The notes under the pieces are model-generated. The model was given only the letters and a program-made list of their open reading frames with translations. It was not told where the DNA came from and did not search any database. Source: Rhizopus arrhizus (taxonomy: Eukaryota; Mucoromycota; Mucoromycetes; Mucorales; Rhizopodaceae). From it: a DNA stretch of 64,000 bases. Location of the stretch: positions 620,001 through 684,000 of the forward strand of contig JAKZZE010000016.1 of NCBI GenBank assembly GCA_024220505.1, read 5' to 3'. The position numbers and the translations under genes were made by a program. Of the stretch, positions 23,779-36,602 are shown one piece after another; within the stretch, counting starts at the first letter, position 1, and each line of letters starts with the position of its first letter.

Positions 23779-25583
23779 TTAGTAGAAACCCTTAGTGTGG
23801 TTTTCACAAATGTCACGGAGCTTGCCTTCGAGTTCCTTGGAGATGACACCCTTGGAACGGATTTCTTCAAGGACATCGTTGTGTTCAGAGTGGACGTGGC
23901 TAATGAAGTCCTTTTCCCATTCAGTGACCTTGTTGACGGGAACCTTATCAAGGAAACCGTTAACACCAGCAAAGATGATGGGAACTTGAGCTTGGATAGA
24001 CAAGGGAGTGTATTGAGGTTGCTTCAACAATTCAGTCAAACGAGCACCACGATTCAACAAGAATTGAGTGGAGGCATCCAAGTCAGAACCGAATTGGGCG
24101 AAAGCGGCGACTTCACGGTATTGGGCCAAGAAGAGCTTCATGGAACCAGCAACTTGCTTCATGGCCTTGGTTTGAGCGGCGGAACCGACACGAGAGACGG
24201 AAAGACCGACGTTAATGGCAGGACGGATACCCTTGAAGAAGAGTTCGGCTTCCAAGAAAATTTGACCGTCAGTAATGGAAATGACGTTGGTAGGAATATA
24301 AGCAGAGACATCACCACCTTGGGTTTCAATGATGGGAAGAGCAGTCATAGAACCGTAACCAAAGTTCTTGTTCATCTTGGCAGCACGTTCCAAAAGACGA
24401 GAGTGGAGGTAGAAAACATCACCAGGGTAGGCTTCACGACCAGGAGGACGACGAAGCAAGAGAGACATTTGACGGTAAGCAACGGCTTGCTTGGACAAAT
24501 CGTCATAGATGATCAAGGAGTGACGACCGTTGTCACGGAACCATTCACCGAAAGCGGCACCAGAGAAAGGAGCAAGATATTGAAGGGGAGCGGCTTCAGA
24601 AGCAGTGGCGGCAACGACGGTGGTGTACTTCATGGCATCTATTATAAAAGTATAAATCATCCAAACCGATTTTTCCCTAAATGTCTTTTCTTACCGTTTT
24701 CTTCAAGAGTTCTGACAAGTTGAGCAACAGTAGAACGCTTTTGACCGACAGCAACATAGATACAGTACAACTTCTTGGCTTCATCAGAACCGTTGTTCCA
24801 GTACTTTTGGTTCAAGATAGTGTCAAGAGCGACAGCAGTCTTACCAGTTTGACGATCACCAATGATCAATTCACGTTGACCACGACCGATGGGGACCATG
24901 GAATCAACAGACTTGATACCAGTTTGCATAGGTTCGTTGACAGAGTGACGAGGCAAGATACCGGGAGCCTTGACTTGGACACGAGAGCGACCAACGGTTT
25001 CAAGAGGACCCTTACCATCAATAGGGTTACCGAGGGCATCGACAACACGACCGAGGACACCAGGACCGACGGGGACGTCGACAATGGCACCAGTACGCTT
25101 GACAGTGTCACCTTCCTTGATCAAACGATCGTTACCGAAAACGACAATACCAACATTGTCAGCTTCCAAGTTAAGAGCCATACCCTATATATATCATCAG
25201 TCACCCTCCTTTCCTCCTCCTCACTTTTCTTTTTACCTTGAGACCACTGGAGAACTCAACCATTTCTTCAGCTTGACAGTTCTTTAAACCGTAAACACGA
25301 GCAATACCGTCACCAATGGACAAGACACGACCGGTTTCTTGAAGATCAGCTTCAGAGCTGGAACCCAAGATACGTTGTTCGAGAATAGAAGAAACTTCAG
25401 AAGTAGAAGGCTTAGCAGTGGCATAAGCTCTGATAGCAGCAGAAGCAGCACCGAGATTAAGACGCTAAACAAATTAAGCATTAAATGTCAATCATTTCAT
25501 ATTTTTGAGTTTCTTACTGCAGGAGTAGATTTAGCAAAAGCAGCCAAAGTAGGACGTGCAAGACGAGTAGCGTTTCTCAACAT
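23779..25583 (-). CDS. ATP1: F1F0 ATP synthase subunit alpha, mitochondrial
   Basis: This is the alpha subunit of the mitochondrial F1 ATPase, which alternates with beta in the catalytic head. Four exons are read: 25583-25518, 25464-25237, 25184-24695 and 24638-23779. The first exon encodes a typical presequence, [16 protein letters not shown]. The mature part has [17 protein letters not shown], the P-loop GDRQTGKTA, the [20 protein letters not shown] block (here IYVAVGQ), [20 protein letters not shown] and the C-terminus [11 protein letters not shown]. The GC-richer, C-ending codon choice compared with neighbours fits a highly expressed gene. The stop is at 23779-23781, close to the MIX23 stop. 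Confidence 0.97.
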
Positions 25584-26299
25584 GGCCAATGTTTTTTTTT
25601 TAATTGAGTTGCAAAAAAAAAGAGAGAGGGGGTCGCTGAACAAGAAAAAAAAAATAAGCTGGGGGGTGCGTCTTACATTTTGGATTTCCGACAGTAAAAA
25701 AATCCTCAGTGACTGTTCTGGGAGATGACCCAACGTTTTCTCCTTCGATTGCTTAGTGAGTTTGATACAGTGTCTGTCTTGTTAAAAAAAGTCAAATTGG
25801 TGCATCTTAATTTGCATTGAAGGACGATAGAATAGAAAAAAGCTATAGATTGCTTGGGACTTATAAAGTAATTGAAATAAAAAGTCTATCTTTCCAATAT
25901 ACCATCCGATGAACTTACTTGAAAGGAATATGCCTTGCTTTATCAGTAAGATTGGTCTAAAGCTTTATATTTTCTTATGAAACTAAGCAGTTGAGTGTTA
26001 CTGTATCCAATGTATTCGTGAAAGTATAATCTATTGATACTAAGAATGTTGTTCACGCTAAAAAAAGAGTACGGTTTCCTATATTTTTCATCATCTGATA
26101 CAAAATGATAGACAGAGGTTGTCTTTTACTTTAAATTATTACTATAGCGCTTTGATGATAAGAAAGCAATACAAGTACTTACAGACTAAAAGTAAAGCGA
26201 CCTTTTTTTTTTGGGAAAAAAAAAATTAAAGCATTGACCCTTTTGAAGGGGAGCTTTTTTTTTTTTCTTTTTTCTTTTTTATAAAAAATTTCAAAGTTA
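25584..26299. promoter_or_regulatory. Divergent intergenic region ATP1 / MPS1-type kinase
   Basis: About 700 bases separate the divergent ATP1 and MPS1-type starts and so should hold both promoters. The ATP1 side is purine-rich with short A runs (25611-25655). The kinase side has an A/T homopolymer block at 26205-26290 just before the start. I could not assign specific elements. Confidence 0.4.
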
Positions 26300-28275
26300 A
26301 TGGACGACGATACATTAATGGACACATACAATTTCGCCAACACAGAACAAACACAAGATAATATAATTTCAGAACTTTTAGACGAGATTGCGGATGCCTT
26401 TGAAGACGACCAAATTCCAACAAAATCAACGACAAGTGAAACAGATGAATCGGCTGACCCAGATGTAAGTCTTTTTTATTTTTTTAATTCAGTTCAATAA
26501 AATAATTGACATTGTATAGTTGACCAAGTCTAAAAGAACCAATTACTTTAAAAGTATACGGAAGAAATCCCTTTCAAAAATCGAACATGTGTCCACTGAC
26601 AATGACAATGTAAGTTGAAAGAAGAAGAAAAAAAAAAAGACAAGTGGAATACCTTTGTGACCTTCTTTTTCTTTAGTTTGGTAGCAGCAGATCAGATTAT
26701 TCAGTGTAAAATACCGATATGCTTATAAAAGAGAATGATATTAATACTATTATAGTCGTAATGTACGTAGAAGAGTAGATAATAGCTTTAGTGAACCTAC
26801 ACCGAGTCGATCTCATATTATACCAACCACTCCCCCGCAACATAATCAGCATCATTTTACTACACCATCCCCTCATCATTACATGCATTCTACAAATACT
26901 GCAAGTCCCTCTACTGGATTTGATGGTGAGCAACCCAATAGCAATAATACTGTAAATATTTTGCATTAACTACATATGATAGGAAACGCAAATGGTGAAA
27001 CAGGAACACTTGAAAGAAATGTAGCTTCACTTCATATTAGTAAAGATCCTACAATAAAGGTAAGCTTACCGGTGTATATTGGACCTCGATGCTTATTATT
27101 GTGGTAGCTTACGTCGAATGGCAACACTATGAGCGATCATCATTCAACAAGAAATAGTGGCATGAGTAATAATAATAATAACAATGAAACACCACTGCAG
27201 AATAGAAAATTATCATTAACAACAGATGAACAAAATAAACCTATACCCGCTATCAGTCGAGAACTAGAAAAGATTACTGTAGGCACTCAAAAACAAGCAT
27301 TTTAAAGTGTGTACTGATTTGAATATAGATAAATGGAAACGAATATACCATCTTAAAAGAGATTGGAAAAGGTGGTACAAGCAAAGTATACCAAGTTTTA
27401 TCACACACGTATGGAGAGATTTATGCATTGAAATGGATTGAAATCAAAAGAATTGAAGATCACCAAAATACAGTGAATGAAATTGAACTATTGAAATCAT
27501 TAAATTCAGAAGAAAATATTATTAATTTAGTGGATTATCATATAATGTCTTCGGTTATATTTATGATGATGGAATATGGCGAAATTGATTTAGCAACCCT
27601 TATTCAAAAACAATCAAAAAAAGAATGGGACCTTTACTTTATAAAGTATTATTGGAAGCAGGTAAACTATGCAACATGTTATCTGAATGGTGTATCTCAT
27701 ATTATTCATTAGATGCTGTATGCAGTGGATGCTATACATAGAAAGCATATCGTTCACTCTGATCTTAAACCAGCTAATTTTGTATTAGCAAAAGGGAGAC
27801 TTAAACTAATTGACTTTGGTATAGCAAAAAAGCATTCGGATGATACGACAAGTATACATCGAGACATACAAGTAAGTTGTAACAAAATCAATAGTAATAC
27901 GAATACTAATAACCTAGGCAGGTTGGTACAATCAATTATATGTCACCTGAAGCATTGTCTGATATCAATGAAGGAATGGATGGAACAGGAAGTTTAATTA
28001 AACTTGGCTCATCTAGTGATATTTGGTCACTAGGTTGTATTCTTTATCAAATGGTCTATGGAAAAACCCCATTTTACCATCTAACTGTAGCTCAAAAGGT
28101 GGCCAACATACCAAATCCACTTTATAAAATTACTTATCCAAGACAAATCACATTTGGATCGAATAACATACTGGTGGACATCCCCGATCATCTCATTCAG
28201 TTATTAGCACGCTGTTTACAACGGTCACCCAGACTGAGACCTACAATGCCAGAATTGTTGTCTGCTTCATTGTAA
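26300..28275 (+). CDS. MPS1: MPS1/TTK-type dual-specificity protein kinase
   Basis: This is a spindle-checkpoint and spindle-pole duplication kinase. Nine exons are read: 26300-26464, 26520-26609, 26677-26705, 26756-26925, 26983-27059, 27108-27278, 27329-27661, 27713-27871 and 27922-28275. The N-terminal half is acidic then Asn/His/Pro-rich and poorly ordered. The kinase domain starts at about 27338 with [20 protein letters not shown] and ALKW. It continues with [52 protein letters not shown] and [16 protein letters not shown]. The HSDLKPANF catalytic loop and GTINYM.PEA activation segment are hallmarks of MPS1/TTK. Exon 4 must end at GTGAGC (26926), because reading on to the next GT breaks frame. 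It is convergent with the thioredoxin-like gene. Confidence 0.88.
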
Positions 28276-28383
28276 AAAGAAAAGAAAAAGAAAAAAAAAA
28301 TCTTCTTTTTCTTGGCTATGTACATATATAAATTTCCTCCCATTTTTTTAATATAAAGTAAAATATGCTCTCTGTTTTATTAT

Positions 28384-28808
28384 TTAGTTTTCAACAAATT
28401 TAGTAAGCTTTTCAATATTTGCACAATCTTCTTCTACCAATCTTTCACCAGGACCAGCCTGAGGGATAGTCAATAAACTGTTTTTTATACAACTGCAGTG
28501 ATATTTACCTGAGTCCATTTGAATAAGGTTGGGATAGCAGAAAGATTAAAACGAACACGATAAGGATGTGTTGTATTTCCTTTCCATTCGTTACGTCCAC
28601 CAACAGGAGCTTCTAACAAGATAGCATCCTTGACTGGAATAATAGCTTTTCTGACAAGTGGATCGGCAATCACACAATCAGGACACCAAGATTCAGAGGT
28701 TTCGGGTACTTCAGTACCGAAGAAAAGGACAAAAACAGGGTTACCTGTTTCAACTGCCTTGTTGACTTCAGCATCAAAGTTTTCAAGATTTACACGAACT
28801 GCTTTCAT
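28384..28808 (-). CDS. TXNDC17-like thioredoxin (TRP14 family)
   Basis: This is a small cytosolic thioredoxin-fold reductase. Two exons are read: 28808-28509 and 28458-28384, joined as FKWTQ|AGPGERLVEEDC. The active site is in ESWCPDCVIADP (WCPDC, the TRP14 signature, unlike WCGPC of classical thioredoxin). The insert VGGRNEWKGNTTHPYR and cis-Pro block SAIPTLFKW also fit TXNDC17. Length is about 124 aa, normal for the family. The shift of active site suggests substrates other than ribonucleotide reductase, such as disulfides or persulfides (family knowledge). The stop lies about 108 bases from the stop of the convergent kinase gene. Confidence 0.9.
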
Positions 28809-28965
28809 TTTTTTTATTGTATAAAAAGGAAAAAAGAGAAGTTTTTTTTTTTTTTATGTCCTTTTACTGAGTTTATAAATTATGTTTAAAATGTATGCCA
28901 TGATGCTCATAATCAAAGTCGATTGCACCATTAAAACATAACACTTGTATTACTAATATTTATTA

Positions 28966-31116
28966 TTAATTTGATGTATTCTCTTGGTGTAATTCTCCTT
29001 GAAGCTGATTTACAAGTCTATGCGAAAAAAAAAAGGAGGGTTGGTAAGCAGTGTATTAGTCATATTTTGGAATTTACTTTATCAACTGTTCGTTCTCATC
29101 ACGATGAGCTTTTTTAGTCTTTTCTAGTTCTTTCAACTTGATCTATTCAAGTATTACTAAGAGGCTCTATATCACCAGAAACGTACCTCATATCCCTCAA
29201 TTTCCTTTTGTTTTGATGCCACTAATGCTTTTACTCGGTAAGCATAATCTTCTAATTCTTTGTTCTTTGTATCTATCGCTGATTGATATTGATCATGCAT
29301 CACGCTAATCTCCTTCCTATGTTGCTCAGCAAATCGAATCAGACGCTCCTCATCCACATTCCTCATCCCATTTTTATTGCCAGCTTGCTGTTCTAACCGA
29401 GCAATGGTCTTTCGGAGCTCTTGTATATCATTTGCCTTTTCCTGACCTAGCCTGTTCAATTGGCTCTCATGTGTCTCCTTGATCTCCACCAGTCGAGATT
29501 TCAAGTCATCCAATTCTTTTTGTTTGGCCTCTAAACGTTTGATATACATCTCGTTTCCGCTCGTTTCTGATGTGGACAGACTTGTAGTAGGTGTCAATCT
29601 CGTAGTGTGTTCCAAACGCGTGGTCGCAGCCTCAAGCGAGTTTTGCAAGGTCTCAACTCGATCTAGCAAATTCTCAATCTCACCTGATCGCTCTTCAATC
29701 TCGAGTTCCTTTTGATGACAGACTTGCTTCAACTCACTGATTTGCTTCTCATAAGCTTGTTCAAGGCTTTGGATGCGGTCATTATGTTCCTGCTGCTGCT
29801 TCTCCAGCATGTCCTGAAGCACATCAACTTCTTGTTGAGCCGCCTTGGTTTTTTCTAACCAGGCCATTGCGGTATCATCTGTGCCATTCTGTAATTGACG
29901 CATCTCTTCTCGCTGACGACGTTCAAGACCTTCAAGCTGTAGCTGAGATTGATGTTTGTGTTGCTCAAGGGCTGAGGTGGCGTTTGTCAAGTCAGTTTCA
30001 AGTTTGCGAACATGGCTACTTGTTGTTGAATTTTCCAAGTGTATGATTTGTTCTTCCAGGGATGCAATATGGGTTTTATAGTTGATAATTTCTGCCTTGT
30101 CCTGGTTGATCTCATTTTGCTTTGTTTCTAGTTCATTTTTAAGCCGATCATTTTCAGCCTATGAGGGGTAAAAATTAAAACTTAAAATTATTTCATTCTA
30201 GTTTACTATTTACCTTGACAGAACTTATTTGTTCTACTATTTCTTTATCTTTTGCTTCCAACTTTTTTTCATATTCATCCCTTAATTTAATCAACTCTGA
30301 TTCTAATCTTTTTTCTTGGCTTTCCGACAGTTTATCTATCTCTTGCTGATGTGCTTCTTTTAGCTTTTATAATCAGATCAGTAACAATTTATCATAACTA
30401 TTTCCCTTCTTACTTGATCTACTACTTGTTGATCTTTATTTGTTGCCTATGTTAGGTTACACACCTATGGATTTATGTTTGAATTAAGCTTACATTTTCA
30501 GTAACTGCAGAAGGAGAAGATTCTATTTGCTTCTTTAATATTTCAATTTCTTGTTGAAGCGATGCTACCTGTTTTTCATTCTATGATACTACTTAGACAT
30601 GTTCAAAAACGTCTCTACACAAACCTCTTTTTTTAATCTTTCAATCTCATTTTCCTTTTGTTCCAATAGCTCTTCTGAAACTTTTTCTTTAATAGTCGAT
30701 TCTGCAAGACTCGTACGTTTTGTATGACTTGTTGTAGGCGCCACACGAGCCAGTGGTGAGCTGAGTGGTCGACTAGATGAAGTTGTAGAAGAAGGTACGA
30801 CCGATCGTCGTCTAGTAGGACTTGCTGCTGCTGTTGTCTTGCTGGGTGTTGCTGGTTTGGTTAAAGGTGTCTTGCTCGGTCGAACGACTCTATTGACTGA
30901 AGGTGATGTAGGTACGGTTGATGGTCTTCTGGGTGATGGACTGGAAGGTGTTGTGGTCGTACGATCTGTCTTGATAGCAGCTGGTGGTGCCTTTCTTGCA
31001 GTTGGTTTAGGATCGGTTGACTTATTGGCGAGAGTATTTGGTTGAATACCAAGATCTGAAAGAATTGATTTTCGTTTGGTTGTTGAACGGCTTACTGGTT
31101 GAGTCTTGTCTGCCAT
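28966..31116 (-). CDS. Long coiled-coil protein with basic Ser/Thr/Pro-rich N-terminus
   Basis: I do not recognise a named orthologue. Seven exons are read: 31116-30625, 30580-30494, 30446-30414, 30363-30214, 30158-29187, 29142-29078 and 29017-28966. Residues 1 to about 150 are rich in Ser, Thr, Pro, Arg and Lys (for example RKSILSDLGIQPN, PTRRRSVVPSS), a composition common in microtubule-binding tails. The rest, about 450 residues, is nearly continuous coiled coil with Glu/Gln/Lys heptads (EELLEQKENEIERLKKEV, LEEQIIHLENSTTS, KQKELDDLKSRLVEIKE). No CAP-Gly, motor or kinase domain is present. A cytoskeletal or scaffold role is an inference only. Confidence 0.72.
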
Positions 31117-31319
31117 TTCAAAAAGAAAAAGAAATCGAAAAAGAAAGAAAGAAAAAGGCTGTTCCCCTCCTCTTTTTTTTTTTTTTTCAAGTGCAACATT
31201 TGTCAAGTATTATCCAATTTGGGAATATGATCACACACGCCCACACATGAAATCTGTCTCACAGACACACAAAATGCAGAGAGGCTTATACTAATTTTTT
31301 TATTCTACACAGTTTCTAT

Positions 31320-31909
31320 CTAATCTCTATGCATATACCAATCGATACCTGCTGAGAATGCAGCAAAACCACCAGCACCTAATGCCATGGCTTGTGGACC
31401 AGCCTTTGCTGCAAGTAATCCTCCTGTAAAAGCACCTGCTGCAACACTATTATACAAATCATTCTTTGCTCTATACTTTTTTTATTGCAATGTTAGAAAA
31501 TTCGTAGTGTTTTCTTACAAGTCTACTTACAGATTCAATACAACATTCTGATCCTGAATAGATCATGCCCACCACACCAAAATTTTTTGCCATGGACCAA
31601 GCTCGAGTTCCCATATCTTTAAATACATGTTTGATTTGTTGTTTTGTTGTTTGTTTTACTAGGTCTTCATTCATCATAGGTCCAGCATATTCAAATGATG
31701 ACATGAATAAACCAAATGCTCCACCCATCACAAAACCTATTTATACATGTCAGGGGGGAAAATTAAGAATGCAGCAATATTACTTTACCTGCTGCTCCTG
31801 ACATGGCTGTTTTCACAACACAACTTTCCATAGCAGCATGCATCATTTTAATTGTTTCTTGCTCCTGTGGGCTCATTTGACTATTTTGTCCGTTGAATGG
31901 AATGCTCAT
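31320..31909 (-). CDS. TIM22: Mitochondrial import inner membrane translocase TIM22
   Basis: This is the channel subunit of the TIM22 complex, which inserts carrier proteins into the inner membrane. Three exons are read: 31909-31789, 31736-31531 and 31475-31320. Family blocks are [67 protein letters not shown] and [19 protein letters not shown]. Four hydrophobic segments and the Cys pair of the Tim17/22/23 family are visible. Length is about 160 aa. The split ES|YRAKND crosses the last intron exactly where the family block runs. Confidence 0.92.
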
Positions 31910-33178
31910 GGTATATAATTATATGTTTGTAAATACTAAAGAACATTGAAAATAAATTTCTCGAGCTATCCTGACACACGCAGCCCTGAATGTGTGACCT
32001 TCTGTGACTTGTTTAAAAATAAAAATCTAAGCATCTGCTAAAGCTTGTTATTTGAATTTATAAACTCTACAAACAAACAGAAAATTCAAATTACAAAGAG
32101 AAAAGTGGATTCAAATCAACTGAGCTCAACATGTCAACTCAAATTAAATTGTAATTTTTTCTTATGAAATACTGATCAGTGCTATCTTGCCTCTCATGTA
32201 CAACTCTTTGAAGAGTTCCATCTTCAAACATCATCATTAACCACATTAAGTCAGCTACACTACCTTGTTAAGTAGCATAAATGACCCTCGTTTGATGACA
32301 TTCAGTAACTTCAATATTCACAGAAGACAAGAATTGATGAAGCTTGATGTAAACCACCACTGCCGTCATATAAATCTTGACCTCGAAGCTCAGTTTACTA
32401 TACAAAAAAGGCAACACTTGGATCAAATCTGTGAAATAGCCGGAACCGATATGTTTTGACAAGTCAATAAGATACAGTCTTATTGTTCTTCGCTAAATAT
32501 TTACAAACGAGTTTGAGTAAGAATGGATTTCGATAATTAGTAACTGCTCTGAATAGTTAAGTTTATACCTAGGCAATCTATAGCTAACAGCACTTTATAA
32601 AAATTTTTGATAAATCATATTGATCGTAACTATCGTTTGTCATCTCATCTCAAGCCCTGTTCAAGTTAATACAAGTAGGCTTGGAATCTTTTTTTAATAA
32701 ATAGTATTTAATTTTAGAGCTTTTGTTCGGTCTCGTTAATTCTTCTTTTTCTCTTACATACATGATTAAAACACTTTACAATAATCAAGTAGATCATGCT
32801 ATTTTTTTAACTCCTACATATCACAAGTATGCAAAATGTTAATAAAGCTATTATATAGTATGTGAGTAAATCAAATCAAATAATTATACTGGCTTTAGGT
32901 GCTTGCCTTCACCATGTTGTATAGACACAACATATAAATGGCCTTTAAGATTCAATATAAAGTGCTAGTGTACATCTTTTTTAACGCTTCAACTTCGTAT
33001 TTACTGTCCAAGTAGATGCAAATTTAAATTGAAAATCGAATAAAATCCTTTTTTTCTACTTTTGTAATCACTTTTCTAGGTTTCTCTCTGCTTATAGAAT
33101 AGTAAACTCCCCTTCTTTTCAAATTCAATAGATCGAGATGTATTTTATTATGTTTTGCTTGGTATACATGAATGAAGA
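31910..33178. other. Intergenic stretch with a dispersed repeat copy
   Basis: About 1.27 kb without a supported gene between the TIM22 start and the end of the peroxin-like gene. An ORF of 64 codons at 32265-32459 and one on the other strand are probably chance. Bases 32450-32526 are an inverted copy of 44696-44772 (see that repeat). Confidence 0.5.
32450..32526 (-). repeat. Dispersed 77-bp repeat with internal hairpin, copy 1
   Basis: The reverse complement of this segment matches 44696-44772 with about nine differences by eye. The core contains CAATAAGA, a five-base loop and TCTTATTG, an 8-bp stem. At the other site the repeat lies just before a decayed Tc1/mariner transposase, so it may be part of that element family. 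Confidence 0.6.
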
Positions 33179-34729
33179 TCATTTCACCTTTTCAATAAGT
33201 CGTGTCCATCTTCTTCTTCTTGTATTTGGCATAGACAATCGTCTTGCATCATCCTCATAGACCCAGCCATATTTATCAATCGACACACAAATCTCAATGT
33301 TCAAGTCATCATCTACCCAAGGTCCTGTTTGATCCACAATCCACGCATCCTGCTCCTTCCATCGATACCCACGTGGTGGCTTAACGAGTTGTTTTGCAGA
33401 CCATGTCTGGAGACCACTGAGGCTCGACCAGGGCGCATGGGGATCATGGACATAGCCATAGTCAGATACCCACATTTGATTTTCAATCACAGAGACCTGT
33501 CCTGTCTCTGACTGTCGATCGAAACTCGCTTCCAAGTCAAGGCACCACTGCCGCCATGAGCGCATGCACCGTTTTCCGGATTGAAGCATGTACGGCGTGA
33601 GCTCCCTGACGATGCATTTCACAAAACGTGTCTGGTTGGCATAGAACGAAAGCCCGGCGGACAAAAACACGACCCTCAGGGAGACAAAGAGAGCGATGGG
33701 GCCCATGAGGACCACGAGAATCGCGAGACACTGAAGCATGTGCGCCGTCTGTGACTCAGAGGACCAATCGATCTGACGAGACTGTGCTACGATCCAGTCG
33801 TATGCATCACTGATGTCTCCCATCGAGTTTTGAATGTTTTGCAAGTTTCGCAAATATTCAGGTGAATCACTTGCGCTGTCGGGCTGATAGAGCGGAAACG
33901 AAAAGGCTTCCTTTTTCTCGTCTCTTCTTTTAGGCAAAGGATCAGGTTTGGTCTTTTTTTTATTCTTGTTCTTTTTTGCCTTGGAATGCTTGGAGAGGAC
34001 GAGATAGATCAGGATCGATTGAGGTATGAATAATATTAACTTGGGATACAGACCTGTGAGATGGATGAGTACAATAATAAACTATGTTCGAGTGCATTCC
34101 TTCCTACTTTACACACTAAACAATAAACAAAAAGTGATATCCAAGTATCCAAAGGCTTTTCCCAACTCAACAACAGCATCACTCGATCACGAAATTTAAA
34201 GATTGGACCTACGCGGCTCACAAACCTCGTAAAATTCTTTGTGGTCGTCTGAGGATTCAGGGGCGGTTGCTTTTTCAGAAACTCCGTCACGGGCCTATCT
34301 TGATTCAAGGCAGCGTTGGCTACCATGGTTTGAAACTTTTCAGAAAAAAGGATATCCTGGATATGATTCAGTGCGCTCTCTGTAGCATGTTGAATATAAT
34401 CGGGTGTCATGATGGTCAGCCGAGTTTGTTGCAATTGTGTTTTCATTGTCTGAAAATAGACTTGTTCGATTGAATCCTTATTGTATCTCGTATCATCATC
34501 CAGAAACCGTGTGGGTATAGACTTTGAACAGTTCTTGAACATGTCTTTACATTTAAAATGACAAGCTTCACCACATTCTGTGAATGCATGGTGATCAGTG
34601 CCAGTCTTATTTCTTGTTGATCTTACCTTTGCATTGAAGGCCTTGTTTGATCAATCCCCACAGTAGCTGTTTACAGTATCCACAATAAGTAGGTTGCGTA
34701 AAAGTTTTCGTTCGAAATGAATGAATCAT
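33179..34729 (-). CDS. C1-domain protein with integral peroxin (Pex24-like) region and DysF domain
   Basis: Three exons are read: 34729-34627, 34577-34113 and 34053-33179. The N-terminus is a C1-type zinc finger, with HSFRTKTFTQPTYCGYCKQ, LLWGLIKQGLQCK, then ECGEACHFKCKDMFKNC; all His/Cys ligands are present across the first splice. A hydrophobic reticulon-like middle follows, with YPKLILFIPQSILIYLVLS and MLQCLAILVVLMGPIALFV. The end has the dysferlin-type repeats ENQMWVSDYGYVHD and DKYGWVYEDDARR plus NTRRRRWTRLI. This fits the Pex23/24/28-32 family of ER membrane proteins that control peroxisome number and contacts. The added lipid-binding C1 finger is notable. The exon 2 donor GTAAAG was chosen because it rejoins the LYPKL frame. 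The extra Lys-rich stretch at about 33940-33990 is low complexity. Confidence 0.78.
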
Positions 34730-35034
34730 TTTCTGTAGGAATAATAAACAGACGTGGTCTGAGCACAGAAACGATAAAAAGTGAAAAGAAGAAGAATAAA
34801 AATAAAAAAAGTGAAAAAAAAACAAGTTTCCTTTTTTTGCTAAAGTCATCAAGAACGAAAAGCCACGATGTACGAAAATGATTTTTGTACCCTTTTGACA
34901 TATCAATCACAAGATGGTTCAAACAAGGAAAGAAAAAGGTCAGTTTTCGTGGTAACCTTGTTATTTTCTAATCGCTTCTATATTATCATTCTCAAGGAAA
35001 CATAAGGGCCGCTCTTTATTTGTTTGGCCGCTCT

Positions 35035-35076
<42 letters not shown>

Positions 35077-35268
35077 GCAAGGTAAAAGACAGGCGCAAGA
35101 CAAGATAGGCCTCTTTCAGGTTATACAAAAAGAATCTTTATTGCTGTGTTTCAAAGAAACAAGAATGAAAATCAAACTTTTCTTTTTTTCTTTATTCTTT
35201 TAAAGCAGTAATCTATTTTTTTTAAAAAAAAAAGAGCAAGTGCTTTTTTTTTTATTCAGCTTTTATTT
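34730..35268. promoter_or_regulatory. Divergent region with long T run
   Basis: About 540 bases lie between the divergent C1/DysF and methyltransferase genes. A T run of about 36 bases lies at 35039-35075, with further A/T runs near 34795-34840 and 35215-35260. A possible acceptor (CTACAG) directly before the ATG at 34729 means a further 5' exon of the C1 gene could lie here. Confidence 0.4.
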
Positions 35269-36602
35269 ATGCCGCCTGATAATACAGCAGTGGTTACTAC
35301 CACTTTTGAAAAGTCATTCTTAAAAGATCGTTCCATTACCTTTGATCACAGTGGATTCAAGTTATCTCTTTACAAAAATAGCAAAGTCTACCGAATCGTT
35401 TTAAATAATCCAGTAAAGTCCAGCAAGATTTGTCTTAACCGATGGAATCGTATTGACTTGAAGCTTGTCACCGAGATGGGCTTGCCTGTCATGGCGACCG
35501 AACAACCCATCGTGACCAGCTGCAAACTATTACAACGAGAGACAATAGGGTATACTGAATCCAAAGATCTCCTGATTGACTGTCGTCCAGTAGCAGCAGA
35601 TTCGTGGGAAGGCATGAATGATAAAGCAAGTAATGATCAAACTGGATGCTTTGAGTACAGGATCATTCTTAATAACAAAACGTGCAGCAATAACACCTTT
35701 TTTATTTATATTCACGCAGATGAACTATCACTGCACGCACTGCCTCTTTGCCTGGGACCATTTCAGCTAATCCAGGATTTAACACCAGAAAAGAGATTGT
35801 TTTGGGATGATACGACGCATGATGTGAATATGCATCGTGTGTTGCCCTTGGACGATCAACATCATTTGGTATTGAAAGAGATGTGGGATAATGGAACACC
35901 AGGCAAATTGTGGGATTCTGCTTTGATGATGAGTCAGATTATCATTCGATTGTTCAAATGCAATAAAGAATTCTTGTCTGGATTACGTATCATGGATTTA
36001 AGCGCAGGGTAGGATGATGCCTCTAGAAGAAGAGAATGTATTTAATATGTTTACATAGTGTTGGTTCACTTGGTTTACTCATATCAGAATTATCTCACGT
36101 TTACAGAATACCTAACCCACCCACTGTTGTCTTGACAGATATACCCGAAGCATTACCACTCATCAAACACAACCTATCTCTCAACGACAACCATAACCAT
36201 GTACAGATCAAGACCCTCCGATGGGGACTGACCAGAGATATCGATCGTGTACTCAAACGCCGTCCGTTTGATTATATCTTTGTGTCCGACGTCTTGTACA
36301 ACGCCAATGATTTCTATTCACTCATTGTCACTTTCCGCTTATTGTGTGATGCAGCTCACCCCACCAAACTCTATATGGGTTATAAACCGCGAGGATTAAA
36401 GGCCTATGAAGAAGACATCTTTTTTACCAATTGTGCCGTGTATTTTGATATTAAACAATTGGGACTGAAAGAGTTTGAACGGGATTTGTTGGGGAATGAA
36501 CAACAGGCAGATGAATCGATTGATCGATCCTTGAGATTTACAGGTGTTCAGTTGTATAGACTGTTGCCCAGAAAAGAAAAATTGATACACAAGGAAAAGT
36601 AA
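35269..36602 (+). CDS. SAM-dependent methyltransferase, METTL21/Methyltransf_16 type
   Basis: This is a putative lysine methyltransferase with a Rossmann fold. Two exons are read: 35269-36008 and 36059-36602, joined inside the SAM-binding glycine motif IMDLSAG|VGSLGLLISE. Later blocks are TVVLTDIPEALPLIKHNLSL (acidic loop with D then N-L), RPFDYIFVSDVLYNANDFYS (the DxxY-like motif region) and MGYKPRG. The N-terminal 250 residues have no motif that I can name and include WDSALMMSQ just before the core. The substrate is unknown; relatives modify elongation factors, chaperones and other proteins. Confidence 0.78.

Noticed and set aside
23719..25287. Long plus-strand ORFs opposite ATP1 (334 and 186 codons)
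   Set aside because: The minus strand encodes ATP synthase alpha with all motifs; the opposite frames are open because of its biased codon use.
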